In this document: one piece after another, positions 30,575 to 40,465 of the stretch
Numbering within the stretch: the first letter of the stretch is position 1
How the letters are laid out: the number at the start of each line of letters is the position of its first letter
Assembly (NCBI GenBank): GCA_019918135.1
Contig: WBZZ01000050.1
Location: 1-64,000 of the forward strand
Length of the DNA stretch: 64,000 nt
Source: Paulinella micropora
Lineage: Eukaryota > Cercozoa > Imbricatea > Euglyphida > Paulinellidae
Reading direction: 5' to 3'
The notes under the pieces: model-generated
What the model saw: only the letters and a program-made list of their open reading frames with translations
Told to the model about the DNA's origin: nothing
The model's database searches: none
Made by a program: the position numbers and the translations under genes

Positions 30575-31035
30575 AGCGAAGAAGAAGGCGGCTTGGCGGT
30601 CTGTGTTATGTGATATAGTCAAAAAAGGCAGCGTTTTCATGATTTTTGGCAGTACTGTCTTTTTTCGACCATATCATTCCAGGCACACAAATACGCAAAT
30701 TTGGCGACAAGTTTGGTGCGAAAAAAAAAAGAAGAGCAAGAAAGAGAAAAATCCTCTTGCCGAAAAAAAAGTAGAGGGGAGAAGGAGGGAAGAGGGGAGA
30801 GGGAGGAAAGAGGGAAGGGGGAGGAAAACCTTCCCCTCCCCCCTTTCCCCCTTCTCTTCCCCTCTCCCTCTTATCTTCCCTCCGCGGGAAAACCACCGCT
30901 AAAACCCGCGGAAAGAGACCGGAGCGGCCCGTTCATTTAGCGCTAAGTTTTGCACGACTGTATGATACGACCAGAAAAGGCAGTGCTTCCAGGTTTTTCC
31001 AATAGAACTGCCCTTTTGCATCTATATCACTCACA
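30575..31035 (+). repeat. HP element, full length
   Basis: Hairpin 1 at 30,611-30,679 has changes in both arms (GTC in the left, GAC in the right, where most copies have GGCC in both), so pairing is kept. The purine and pyrimidine tracts, CCGCGGGAAAACC, TTTAGCGC and hairpin 2 (about 30,963-31,030) follow. Confidence 0.8.
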
Positions 31036-31431
31036 AGATTCTTACACTTGGAACCGAAAACTGAATGGGAGAGGGAAGAGGCGGGGGAGGCGCCAGGAAA
31101 GTTCGAATTTTTTCCCTTGATAGAGTTCGACAAAGTCTTGTACTTGCCACTGAGAAAGCAGCCCGCAGGCACGGGCTGAAGGGGGAACAAAAATAAGTGC
31201 ACTTTTTTAGGAGCCCACAGATGGGGGTGGGGGCGCCCCCCCCCCCCTTTCCTTTTTTTCTCCCCTCCCCCTTGAGCCCCCTGAGCCCGGGGGGCTCAAA
31301 GAACAGGGGAAGGGCAGAGGGGAAGGGAGAGAGCACTCAAGCTACCAAAAAAATGAAACGCCTCAACTAAGCTTCGCGATGCCAGGCGCCCCCCCCCCCC
31401 CCCCCCTTCTCCCTTGTCGAGACTCCGGCTG
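31036..31431 (+). repeat. D module, solo DSL stem and GC element
   Basis: A D module spans 31,035-31,155 and a lone AGCCCGCAGGCACGGGCT stem is at 31,159-31,176. A GC element follows with its palindrome (31,213-31,248) and the GTCGAGACTCCGGCTGA end. It is joined to the F-box/LRR coding sequence at about 31,432. Confidence 0.65.
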
Positions 31432-32448
31432 ATAGGCCAGATCGGGGGTGAGGTCCGCGAGCACCTCCGGCGGAGCCTCCCCCGCAGGGGAGCCAAACGC
31501 CGGCGGCTCTCGCCGCGCGCCTGTGCGCTCTTCACCTTGCCCGACTGCCTTTGGCCCTTGGTTCGGGCCTGGCTGGGGGCCGACCAGCTGGTTAGCCTAG
31601 CTTCGACTTGTCAAGAGGCCCTGGCGCTGTGCCGACGACCGTCTTTTTGGCTGGGCTTTGAACCACCCCAGTTTGAGCTGAGGGATCCGGTCTGCCGGAA
31701 AATACTCACTGTTTACCGCGGCCTGTGCCTGGCCACCCAGACGGCAGTGGACGTTGTGTACTGTGCTGCTGCCCAAACCGGCATCACTACCCTGCTCTTG
31801 CGCGGCCTTCACGTGCGCGAGCTGCACTACCAGGGCGATGAGACCGGGGAAGTAGACCCCGGCCCGGCTCGGCTGTTATCGGCCCTGGTGTCTGTCAGCC
31901 GCCTTTGTGTTATCACGTGCGACGAGGACCTACAAGAGGCCCTGGCCTGCTTGCAAGCGCCCCTAACCCTCGCTGAACTATTGTTGGACGAAAACTCCAC
32001 CATCACGGACGACACGCTGGCCGCAATTTCAAGGCTGGAGTCACTCGGTCGTCTGAAGCTCTACTCGTGTTGGAAAGTCACCCGCCAGGGGCTAAATTGC
32101 CTGCGAACGCTGACCGAACTCAAGACATTGGAACTAGAGATCTGCCGCCTAGGCTCGGACGGCAGTCTGGATTCCTTGCTCTATCTAAACAACCTCTGCG
32201 TGCTGACGTTAAGCTATAGTGGTCGCCTCGCGGCTTCAGATCTACTGGTGCTAGCGTTGGCCCCTAACCTCCGGGAACTAAGCCTGCGAACGACTGAAGA
32301 GGTTGCCTACGACGAGCTACTACAGATTTGTGCTTCCCGAACTCTGCGCACCTTACGGCTGTACCAATGCGTGGGTACTGCGCCCGAGGCCATAGCGCAG
32401 CTCAGGCAGGCGAGGCCCCAAGTAGACGCTTTTTTAACGCTTTTTTAA
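31432..32448 (+). CDS. F-box / leucine-rich-repeat protein, about 340 residues
   Basis: An open frame with an F-box (LPDCLWPLVRAWLGADQLVSLASTC) near its start. Leucine-rich repeats follow from about residue 180 (ISRLESLGRLKLYSCWKVTR, LRTLTELKTLELEICRLG, LNNLCVLTLSYSG, APNLRELSLRT), as in FBXL-type substrate adaptors of SCF ubiquitin ligases. The frame has no ATG anywhere. The first codons come from the adjoining GC repeat (CTTGTCGAGACTCCGGCTGA), so the original start has been lost or lies in an unseen upstream exon. The other copy keeps an ATG at the matching place (9085). It stays open to TAA at 32,446. Confidence 0.75.
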   Translation: MGQIGGEVREHLRRSLPRRGAKRRRLSPRACALFTLPDCLWPLVRAWLGADQLVSLASTCQEALALCRRPSFWLGFEPPQFELRDPVCRKILTVYRGLCLATQTAVDVVYCAAAQTGITTLLLRGLHVRELHYQGDETGEVDPGPARLLSALVSVSRLCVITCDEDLQEALACLQAPLTLAELLLDENSTITDDTLAAISRLESLGRLKLYSCWKVTRQGLNCLRTLTELKTLELEICRLGSDGSLDSLLYLNNLCVLTLSYSGRLAASDLLVLALAPNLRELSLRTTEEVAYDELLQICASRTLRTLRLYQCVGTAPEAIAQLRQARPQVDAFLTLF

Positions 32449-33134
32449 CCGAGACTCCTCCGTAATTACTTCTGCAGCAACAGGGTGGCAATGTCTTGGC
32501 TCTTGAGTTGATTTAATTAAAAGTATAAGATTAGCAGAACAAATTTTTATCACAGGGAAGCCCTGTGAGGTCCTTCGGGTCGTCCACTCGCGATTGCTGC
32601 CTGTCCTCTCCTTTCAGGTCACCCTCCTGCGGACGTGACTAGACAGGGAGGAAGGACTTTCAAGCTACAGTAGCGCAAGCGCGGCGGCTGCGGGGCGTGT
32701 CTCCCAGCATCAAGTTGGTGCTACTCCAAAGCTACCTGCTTACAGTTTTTGATTTAGTGTACGCTCTCTCTCGTGCAACCAACCGCCGCACTGTTTTCAC
32801 ACCCCCCTCCACGCCAGCGCTTCCCTGCCTCTTTCCTCTCCTGCTCCCTGTTCTCCGGCCCCCGCAGCTGGTGCGGCTGTGGCCGAAAAAGAAGAAAGAA
32901 AGAGGGGAGAGAGAGGGGCGGCCCCGTTCTCTTCCTTTGCTAAGTTTCGCCTGCCCCGCCACGGTCTTTCTAGCTGTGCCTGCCAGAGTCTGGGGAGTTT
33001 GTGTTTCGGCGGGGCTGACCTTGGGCCAAACCGAACTAACCATTAACTGCTTCAGCGCGCATTGCGCTCGGAATGTGTCCCGGGCGCGCTTCCTGCTGCC
33101 CCAAGCCACGCGCTACAAGCTCTGTCTCGCGCAG
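32449..33134. other. Non-repetitive stretch, possible gene remnant
   Basis: Mostly unique sequence. A plus-strand frame at about 32,940-33,140 (GVCVSAGLTLGQTELTIN, then RYKLCLAQGW) looks protein-like but is cut off by HP sequence. No family is recognised. 32,449-32,690 holds nothing I can name. Confidence 0.3.
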
Positions 33135-33539
33135 GGCTGGAAAAGGCAGTGCTTCTAGGTTTTTCCGGTAGAACTGCTTTTTTTAGCTATATCGCTCCCA
33201 AGGTTTGATCACATCACTGAGAGAGAGAGAAGAAAGAGAGGGGAGGGTAGGGGCGCGCTTCGCCGGTGTACAAGAAAAAATCACGCGAAAACAAATCCCT
33301 GACAAAATTTTAATCTTGGCACTGAGAACTAAGAGAGGGAGAGGGTGTCAACATTTTGCAGATCGGATTGAAATCTTGAGGAGGGGAACCCCCCAGAGAC
33401 CGGCAGGAAGCTGGGAAGGGAGAAAGGGCAGCCCGCGGCACACGTGTGAGGGGGAGAGGGGGGGCGCTGAAAAAGTACAATCTACGCTGAATTAAATTTC
33501 GACAGTCTTAGATTTAGGCACCCGATGGCTAGCAAATGA
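33135..33539 (+). repeat. HP hairpin 2, D modules and repeated stretch
   Basis: Hairpin 2 of HP (33,138-33,195) is followed by a D module (33,250-33,345). The 110-bp stretch shared with 29,320-29,420 and another D module come next. No gene. Confidence 0.6.
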
Positions 33540-34104
33540 ACGGAGGTAGGATAGAAGGAGGGGGCAAGACATAGGGAAGGCGGAGGAGAGAGGGAAGGGG
33601 GACACACCCCCCTGTCTTCCCTCCACCTGAGCCCCCTGAGCCCGGGGGGCTCAAAGAACAGGGGCGAAACCGAACAAAAACTAAGAAAATACCACTGAGC
33701 CGAATCTGCAGGGGGGGGGGGGGGGCGGCGCCCCCCCCTTGCATCCCGAAATCCTTTCTTCCGCCCTTCTCCCTTTTCTCCCCTGAGCCCAGGGGGGCTC
33801 AAGCAGCAGGGGGAGGGGGGGTGAGAGGAAGACGGAATGAGCTAAGACCCCGCCCGAGAACTACTGAGAGAAAGAGAGGGGCGGGGGAGGGTTTTCGTGC
33901 CACCCAATCTATGCACCTGTCTGAGAACGAACAGCAGACCCCTCCCCCCCTTGTGCGTCCGTCTGAGAAGAAGGAGCAGCGGTGAGAGGGAAGGCGGCAA
34001 GGAGAGGGAGGCAGAGGGAAGGGGAGGAAAGAGGTTAATTCAGCGTAAATTACATTTTCTTGGCGCGCCCCTGCTCCTCCTTCCCTGCCTCTCCCCTCTG
34101 CAAG
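33540..34104 (+). repeat. F module with inserted GC element and D half-module
   Basis: The F module is split by a GC element (33,625-33,805) and resumes with GAACTACTGAGAGAAAG. A reversed D half-module (34,037-34,070) follows. Confidence 0.55.
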
Positions 34105-34945
34105 GATATGCGGAAATATCTGCGGGAATATGAAAAGTGGAAAGCAACAATTTCTTTCGGAACGCGTTTGCACGCGCTCTGAGGAGGGACGAGGGGAGGG
34201 GGGGGGGGAATAAGCAGAGGACAAAGGTGGGAGGGGCGACGAAAGTGAGAGGGGCGACGAGAGTGAGAGGGAAGGGGGAGGACGTCTTCCTCACGGCGAC
34301 CCAGCCGAGCGTCTGTGTGTGATTTTCTTTTTGCGCAAGTAGATTTTGGCGCCAAATTCGTGCTTACGGCTGTTTCCCCGGGAAAGCTAAGACGTACTGC
34401 CCGGCTGGACCGTATCACGCACCCTGCCTCCGGACGGCACAATTTGGCGCTAAATTTAGCAGGGGCCGTTCCGGAGGCTAGCAGAGAAATCGGACGTTTT
34501 CCCGCAGGGGGAAACCCGCGGGCCTTTTACTCACACGAAAATGTTTTTCTGCCCTCTCACCTTCCCTAGAGGCAGGGAAGTGCAGAGCAAAGGGGAGCGG
34601 GGCGACAAAGGTGAGAGGGGCGACGAAGGTGAGAGGGGCGACGAAAGTGAGAGGGGCGACGAAAGTGAGAGGGACGACGAAAGTGAGAGGGGCGACGAGA
34701 GTGAGAGGGAAGGGGGAGGACGTCTTCCTCACGGCGGCCCAGCCGAGCGTCTGTGTGTGATTTTCTTTTTGCGCAAGTAGATTTTGGCGCAAATTGGCGC
34801 TTACGGCCGTTTCCCCGGGAAGGCTAAGACATACTGCCCGGCTGGACCGTATCACACACCCTACCTCCGGACGGCACAATCTGGCGCCAAATTTAGCAGG
34901 GGCCGTTCCGGAGGCTAGCAGAGAAATCGGACGTTTTCGGGGAAG
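34105..34945 (+). repeat. IT array, nearly two units
   Basis: Cores at about 34,293 and 34,732, iteron runs at about 34,230 and 34,610 (seven copies). Palindromes at about 34,345, 34,441, 34,785 and 34,879 show different degrees of decay. It is cut at TCGGACGTTTTC and joined to an F module. Confidence 0.8.
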
Positions 34946-35605
34946 GCAAAGGGAAGGGGGAAGAGAGTAAGAGGGGATGATAGAAGAAAAGGGAAAGTGA
35001 GAGGGAAGGAAGAAGAAACAGGGAAGGGGGGGGGAGGGAAGAAGACGGGATGATCCCAATACCCGTCAGAGAACTACTGGGAGAGAGAGGGGCGAGGGAG
35101 AGCCTGCCGGGCCCCCCAATCCATGCACTTGTCTGAGAACGAGCAGCACACCCCTTCCTTCCTTGTGTGTTTGTCCTAGAAGAAGGAGCAGCAGTGAGAA
35201 GGAAGGCGGCAAGGAGAAGGGAGGGGCGCGCCGCAGAAGTACAATCTACGCTGAATTAAATTTCGACAGTCTTAGGCTTGGCAACCGGGGGGGGGGGGGG
35301 GCTAGCAAATAGACAGGAGAAGATAGAGGTAGGGGGGAGGGGAGACGGAACGAGCTAAATCCCCGTCCGAGAACTACTAGGAGAGAGAGGAGCGGGGGAG
35401 GATTTTCATGCCCCAACCCATGCACATGTCTGAGAAGAAGGAGCAGCGGGGAGAGGGAAGGCAGGAAGGAGAGGGAGGAAGACGGAATGAGCTAAACCCC
35501 CGTCCGAGAGCTACTAGGAGAGAGGGGTGGGGGAAGGTTCTCTTGCCTCCCAATCATGCACCTGTCTGAGAACGAGCAGCACACCCCTCCCCTCTTGTGC
35601 GCCCG
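34946..35605 (+). repeat. F modules, two to three copies
   Basis: Repeats of GAACTACT(A/G)GGAGAGA, ATGCAC...GTCTGAGAACGAG and AGAAGGAGCAGC, with a D half-module (35,245-35,285) between. No gene. Confidence 0.6.
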
Positions 35606-35915
35606 TCTGAAGGCGGATTGGCGGTCTGTGCATGTGATATGGCTGGAAAGGCGGCGTTTCCGGGGTTTTTGACAATACTGCCTTTTTCAGTCATATCATG
35701 CCAGGCGCATACATACGCAAACTTAGCGGCAAATTTCGTGCAAAAAAAAAGAAGAGAGAAAAAGAAAAATCCTCCCGCTCGAAGAAAAGGGGGGGTAACG
35801 GAGGGAAAAGGGGAGAGGGAGTGCGCAAACAAAAAAAATTTTGGCGCGCGTCTTTTTCCGCGGGAAAACCACCGTTAAAACCCGCGGAAAGAGACCGGAG
35901 CGGCCCGTCGGAACG
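35606..35915 (+). repeat. HP element, shortened
   Basis: A partly decayed hairpin 1 (35,634-35,698) and a short purine tract. Then come TTTTTCCGCGGGAAAACC and GAGCGGCCCGT, after which it joins the gene remnant at 35,916. The pyrimidine tract is missing. Confidence 0.65.
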
Positions 35916-36190
35916 AAGTCTGCTACAGATGTCAGCGTGAATCGCGTGTTTGTATCTTCTGTAGCCCGGGCGCCAAGCTTCATTAGCTGCTAACTCTTGT
36001 GCTAAGCGTTCAACGATGCCCTGCTGTTGCGTGACCTCAATAGCCATGCTTTCTATTGCGTCGGTCATCGCAGCGTATAGTTCCCACTTGTACCAGGCCA
36101 CGACGTCCGCGCCTGTGTAACTAGCTTCAAACAGCTGATCCCCGGCACCGAAGTCAAGTGTAAGATCTTCGAGTGGGCCAGATGCCGCGG
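35916..36190 (-). pseudogene. Remnant of an unrecognised gene
   Basis: The minus strand encodes TLDFGAGDQLFEASYTGADV, then YAAMTDAIESMAIEV and ERLAQELAANEAW, which is protein-like and partly helical. About 105 bp at 36,060-36,170 recur at 18,865-18,960 and, through the segmental duplication, at 41,190-41,255. Both ends are cut by repeats. No family is recognised. Confidence 0.45.
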
Positions 36191-37206
36191 CAGCCTGGGG
36201 GGCTCCAGGAGCAGGGGATGGGAAGGGTGAATGGCGCAGAAGCTGCAAACAAAATAAATACATGCAACGCATCCACTAATCCCTTCGTCCCACGCTAGCC
36301 CCCCCCCCTCCCTCTGCAAGATTTGCGGAAATATCTGCAGGAAAATGAAAAGTGGAAAAAGAATTTTTTTAGAACGCGTTTGCACGCGCTCTGAGGAGGG
36401 ACGAGAGGAGGGGGGATAGCAGGGGACAAGGGAAACAGAGGGACGAGAGGGAGGACGAGGGGAAGCACACCCCGCCGGGCAAAAAAAATTTTTCTCCTCT
36501 TTTCATATTCTTCTGACCTTGCGCACGGTGACCGAGCCACGGCATGGACATGACGCCGTCGGGGTAGTGAGGCCTTTGTCCTCCTGGCACATTGATCACG
36601 GGGCAGTACCATACGCCGCAGGTTCGTGCTGGAGCGCAGTGCTTCGCTTCTAGTTTTCAGTGACCCAAGTGTAAGGCCGTCGAGCTTTAATTCAGCGTAA
36701 ATTACGTTTTCCTGGCGCGGCCTCTACCCTTTCCCTCTCCCTCTCTCTATTCTCAGTGCCAAGATTGAAATCTTGTCAGTAAAACTTTTTATTAAATTTT
36801 TCTTGGAAACCGGCGAAGCGCGCCCCTGCCCTCCGCTCCCGCCCTCTGCTCAGACGGGGGACTGGACGTTCGTGCTCTCCCCCTCCCTTCCCTCTGCCTC
36901 TTCTTCTCTCCCCCGAGCCAAGGGGGCTCAAGGAGCAGGGGGTGAGGGGGGGGGGGAGGGGAGGAAGGGCGCGGAAGCTGCAAACACCAACCCATCTCCC
37001 CATGCCGGGCGCCCTCCCCCTTTCCCTCTTACCGACGGGGGGAGAGACAGATTGAGCCTCCCGCCCCCTTCCTCTCTTAGTTTTCAGTGCCGAAGATTAA
37101 AACTTTGTCAAGTATTTCGTTTTATTAATTCTTTTACACCGGCGAAGCGCGCCCCTGCTCCTCCCCCTTCCCACTGCCACTCCCGGCAGGAAGGTTCCTG
37201 ACCTTT
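36191..37206. repeat. GC, A and D modules
   Basis: A TGCGGAAATATC block spans 36,315-36,400, an A module 36,510-36,660 and reversed D modules 36,665-36,830. A GC palindrome with C/G runs lies at 36,905-36,960 and a reversed D module at 37,075-37,160. Closely similar blocks occur at 9,570-9,720 and 19,410-19,790. Confidence 0.55.
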
Positions 37207-37524
37207 GAGCAGGCGTCGACCAGCCTTTGCGTAAGTGGAGCAACCAATCTCAGCGCCGTGGCTACTTGTTACAGTACGCGCTATTTGGCCAAGGGTTCGG
37301 CGACGGCGCCTATAAATCCCAGCAACAATGAGGCAAGCGGCCTAAGGCAAGCCGTGCGCGCCTTGCTTAACAATGATGGAGACTGCAGAGGAATAACGCT
37401 CGGCAGCGCTATCAGAGCCAACATGTCGGTTTTTCTGTTCATTGATAGTACGTACGGGGCTCAGTACTGTTTGCTGATGGATACCCCGCTCCGTAGTTCA
37501 ATGAGTAAACCGGGGCATGGGTGA
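37207..37524 (+). CDS. Partial copy of the domain found at 38,363-38,950
   Basis: An open frame without a convincing ATG. It encodes LCVSGATNLSAVATCY...NEASGLRQAVRALLNN...GAQYCLLMD, which lines up with the longer protein downstream (DCVSGRTTLAAIAECY...NEAADLRAAMRALLNN...GTQYCVLMD). Where the copies part, the sequence reads CATGGGTGAGC, a good splice donor. A short block matching the downstream protein again (ATIRKDVNG against GVRKDVTTD) appears at about 37,690-37,712, so an intron or insertion lies between. The domain is unnamed, and the two copies probably arose by tandem duplication. Confidence 0.5.
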   Translation, partial: EQASTSLCVSGATNLSAVATCYSTRYLAKGSATAPINPSNNEASGLRQAVRALLNNDGDCRGITLGSAIRANMSVFLFIDSTYGAQYCLLMDTPLRSSMSKPGHG

Positions 37525-37727
37525 GCTCTCTTCTTTTTCTTTTCTGTTACATAATCATTGGAGAAAGGGGTTGGGGGAAAGGGATCAGAGGGGGGATGAA
37601 CAAGGGGGAGGGCGCTCCCTCCTTGCCACTCTTTCTTTCTCCTTTGCTTATAAGGTAAGAAACGAGGGACAGGTTTTATCCCAACTGCGACCATACGGAA
37701 GGACGTCAATGGTGTGTATGGGGGGGG

Positions 37728-38950
37728 GTGTGGGGGGTATTTGTGCGGGCTCTGCTTGTGAGCAGCGCGTTTGTTTGCAAGATCGTGACTAATTCTAGTA
37801 CTGCTGACAGTACTGTTGATCCGATTCCCCAACAGAGGCTGCCTGTACCGTACTGGATCGACTGGCGCGGCACATCCACTAGCTGTTTAAGCTTGGATGC
37901 ATTTATCACCTGTGCCAACGGCGCGTCGACGAACGAAGCCGCTTATGGTGGAGGGGCTGCGCCTTGCCGGCGCGCGTGGCTTTTGGCGGATACTATGAGC
38001 AAGAGCAGGGCCACCCCTCTGAAGACTGTCACTCCTCTTGTGAGCGATTGCACCGTCATGGGGTACGAGCACAGCTTTGGGCGGCTCGTCAACGGCATTC
38101 CGGAAGACCAAGTCTGCACTACGGGTTTGGCAACCGGGGAGCTTCCCAGCGGGTATTTCTTATTCGTCCTACAAACGCTCTCGTTGCGTAAAAAAGACTC
38201 CTCGCCTGGCCCCACCACGTGGATCAGCCCCCTAAAAGCTGTTTTTCCTGCGCAGTGCGCCGCGGGCTGGGTCGCCAACTCTAACACCGGCATGTGTGCA
38301 GGGCCCTTGCCTCCCACAACTAGTCCCTCTCCGCCTCCCGTGCGCAGCCCCCCGCGGGTACTCTTGATTGTGTCTCCGGGCGCACCACCTTGGCTGCGAT
38401 AGCCGAATGCTACCAGAGCCGCCTCATGCCCAAAGCTTCGTTCTCGAGTGCCCGGTACCCCAACAGCAACGAAGCGGCCGATCTGCGAGCGGCTATGCGG
38501 GCTTTGCTAAACAACAATGGAAACTGCAAGGGGGTGCAGCTCGGCAGTTCGATTGCTGCGCACATGGCCGTGTACCTGTTTGTCGACAGTAAGTACGGGA
38601 CACAGTACTGTGTGTTGATGGATGTCAGCGATGCCGATGGCAACAACAAGTACGACAGGGGCTTCGGTTTGGTCGTGGTGGCAGACCGGAGAGTAGACAT
38701 CCATCGCTACCTGGTGCACATGGCTTCGCACCCACAAACCGAGACAGATACCGAGCGGCAGGCTTTGTTGCTGCTGGCCGAAACTGGGGGTCACGTAGCA
38801 GTGGTGTCGGGTGTACGCAAAGACGTTACCACAGACATCAGCACTTGCCAAACCGAATATAATAGTATGGACAGTGCATTCAATGTCAAGACCGCCATGT
38901 ACATCCTGCTTTTGGAAACTTGGAAGTGGTACAAGGAGCAGACTCTTTAG
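37728..38950 (+). CDS. Hypothetical two-domain protein, Cys-rich then conserved domain
   Basis: The first half (about 37,728-38,340) has a hydrophobic start (VFVRALLVSSAFVC), several Cys (CLSLDAFITCANG, VCTTG, AQCAAGW) and a Pro/Ser-rich linker (PPTTSPSPPPV), suggesting an exported or lumenal protein. The second half (38,363-38,950) repeats the domain at 37,207-37,524 and continues to a WKWYKEQTL end. The two halves lie in different frames, so either an intron, a break or a sequence error lies between them. No ATG fits the first frame. A G run sits just upstream. Function unknown. Confidence 0.5.
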
Positions 38951-39263
38951 GCGGCGCACGCCAAGAAATAAAAAAATTGTTTTACTAAGCTAACGACTCG
39001 CGCAGCAGAACCCTGCGGATAGGCATTGGCTAAAATTTGCGGATTGTGACCAAAGGACGTTCCCAAGGGGGGGGGGGGGGGCACACCCCTCCCCCGCCAT
39101 GCCGACCCGTCGGGGTGGTGGGGGGGGGGGGGGGGGGCACTCCTCCCTCTCTTGTCCAACCTGACCTTTGTGACATCTTCCTGGATGTATCCGTTTTTTG
39201 TCCAACCCGACCTTTGTTTGTTCCGATGTTTGAACACTAGCTAGCCCCAGCTTTGGCGTTCTC
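38951..39263. other. Spacer with G/C runs
   Basis: G runs at 39,067-39,080 and 39,120-39,138 are each followed by a C-rich stretch. CCAACC(T/C)GACCTTTGT occurs twice (39,158 and 39,204). No gene. AT content rises just before the next ATG. Confidence 0.4.
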
Positions 39264-39995
39264 ATGAAGAAAAAGCAAAAGCTAGGGCACACGGGCCCGT
39301 TGGCGCATTTGACTGCACTGCCAGAGGAACTGCTGCGACATCTGTCCTCGTGGTCTCCGCCGTCCGTGGCCGTGCTGGGCACGACCTGTCGCAGCCTGAG
39401 CAAATGTCTTCTCCCGTTGGCGACCGAAGCTCAGGAAGAACACCTTGCCAGTGTGCGCGGGCCGGTGGCCGACGCAATCGAAGAGGTCGCCCTCAAGAGG
39501 GGTTACACCAAATTCGGCCTCCACGGCGCTACCCCGAAACAGTATTACGAAAATGAGGTTGATTATGATCTGGGTGGCTGCCTGAGCCTCCACGCCTGCA
39601 AACGCTTCGGCTATGCTGAGCGCATTGCGACGTCTTTAGAATTTTACTGGCACCACAGCCTCTCAACTGGAAAAACCAAGATCCGACTCAGCTTGCGAAG
39701 CGACGACGTCAACGGTGAATGCGAGAAATGTGGCAGCTTGAATATTTCTGCGTGGCTACGCCTGAAAGGCGAGCTATTCTACGTGCAAAGCCGCGCCGAA
39801 ATCGAGGCCATGCTGAAGCGTATGATCTCGAAGCAAATGCTCAACTTGTTAGGAGATGCCTACATGAAGCATGACACTTACGACAATGGATCTATTTCCT
39901 GGATGGACCTGCTCGAGAAAGGTGTGCAGGGGGCTGTTAAACCTCACTGGGTCTATCGGAATGGTGAGAGATTCTGTGAGGACTGCCAAGTGTAA
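39264..39995 (+). CDS. F-box protein, 243 residues
   Basis: ATG at 39,264 (MKKKQKLGH). Residues about 17-52 form an F-box (LTALPEELLRHLSSWSPPSV...GTTCRSLSKCLLP), the Skp1-binding motif of SCF ligase adaptors. The rest has no LRR. It contains GYTKFGLHGATPKQYY, CEKCGS, and near the end ERFCEDCQV, so two Cys pairs may bind zinc. The last codons and the stop (TGCCAAGTGTAA) belong to a reversed D module, so the C-terminus was supplied by the repeat. Unrelated in sequence to the other two F-box copies. Confidence 0.7.
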   Translation: MKKKQKLGHTGPLAHLTALPEELLRHLSSWSPPSVAVLGTTCRSLSKCLLPLATEAQEEHLASVRGPVADAIEEVALKRGYTKFGLHGATPKQYYENEVDYDLGGCLSLHACKRFGYAERIATSLEFYWHHSLSTGKTKIRLSLRSDDVNGECEKCGSLNISAWLRLKGELFYVQSRAEIEAMLKRMISKQMLNLLGDAYMKHDTYDNGSISWMDLLEKGVQGAVKPHWVYRNGERFCEDCQV

Positions 39996-39999
39996 GACC

Positions 40000-40045
40000 A
40001 TTGAGCTTTAACTCAGCGTAAATTTCGCATCTTCTTGGCGCCAGG
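40000..40045 (-). repeat. Reversed D module at the end of the F-box gene
   Basis: GTAAGACCATTGAGCTTTAA, then CTCAGCGTAAATTT and TTCTTGGCGCC begin inside the last codons of the gene. Confidence 0.7.
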
Positions 40046-40465
40046 AGCGTGAACTTGCTCGGAAGCGCGCATCGAAAAGCGCCTCTTTATGGTTATCATC
40101 GCCTGCGGCCCCCAGATCAGCATATGGGGCTGCCCGTTGAAGCTGAGCGCTACGCTTGGTTGTTGTCCCAAGTGTGCTATTTCCACCGATGCGGGCACGC
40201 GCGCTCAAAGCCAGATCCTTACAGATGGCTGCTCTTGCGTACCAAGTATAACTACGAAACAGAAAACGGCACTGACTAATTGCCCGCAAAAATACAGTAT
40301 CACCAGTGGATAAACAACATGGTGAACGTAATACAGAGAAAACTTGTAGAGTATCGCAATAGAGCTAATTTTGATCCAGGGTACAAATTCACGTGCAAAC
40401 TCCAAGAAGGCCTGTTTTTTTCTCGGTACGATAGCAGTACAGAAGAAGCCAGCTCGGAGAGTGCG
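40046..40465 (+). CDS. Hypothetical protein, two reading frames
   Basis: The first frame (to 40,279) encodes YAWLLSQVCYFHRCGHARS and PDPYRWLLLRTKYNYETENG. A second frame from about 40,300 encodes YHQWINNMVNVIQRKLVEY and FDPGYKFTCKLQEGLFFSR. Both look coding. Between them ACTGACTAAT and AAAAATACAG resemble a branch point and acceptor, so a short intron is possible. I could not fit a donor in phase. No family is recognised. Confidence 0.4.
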
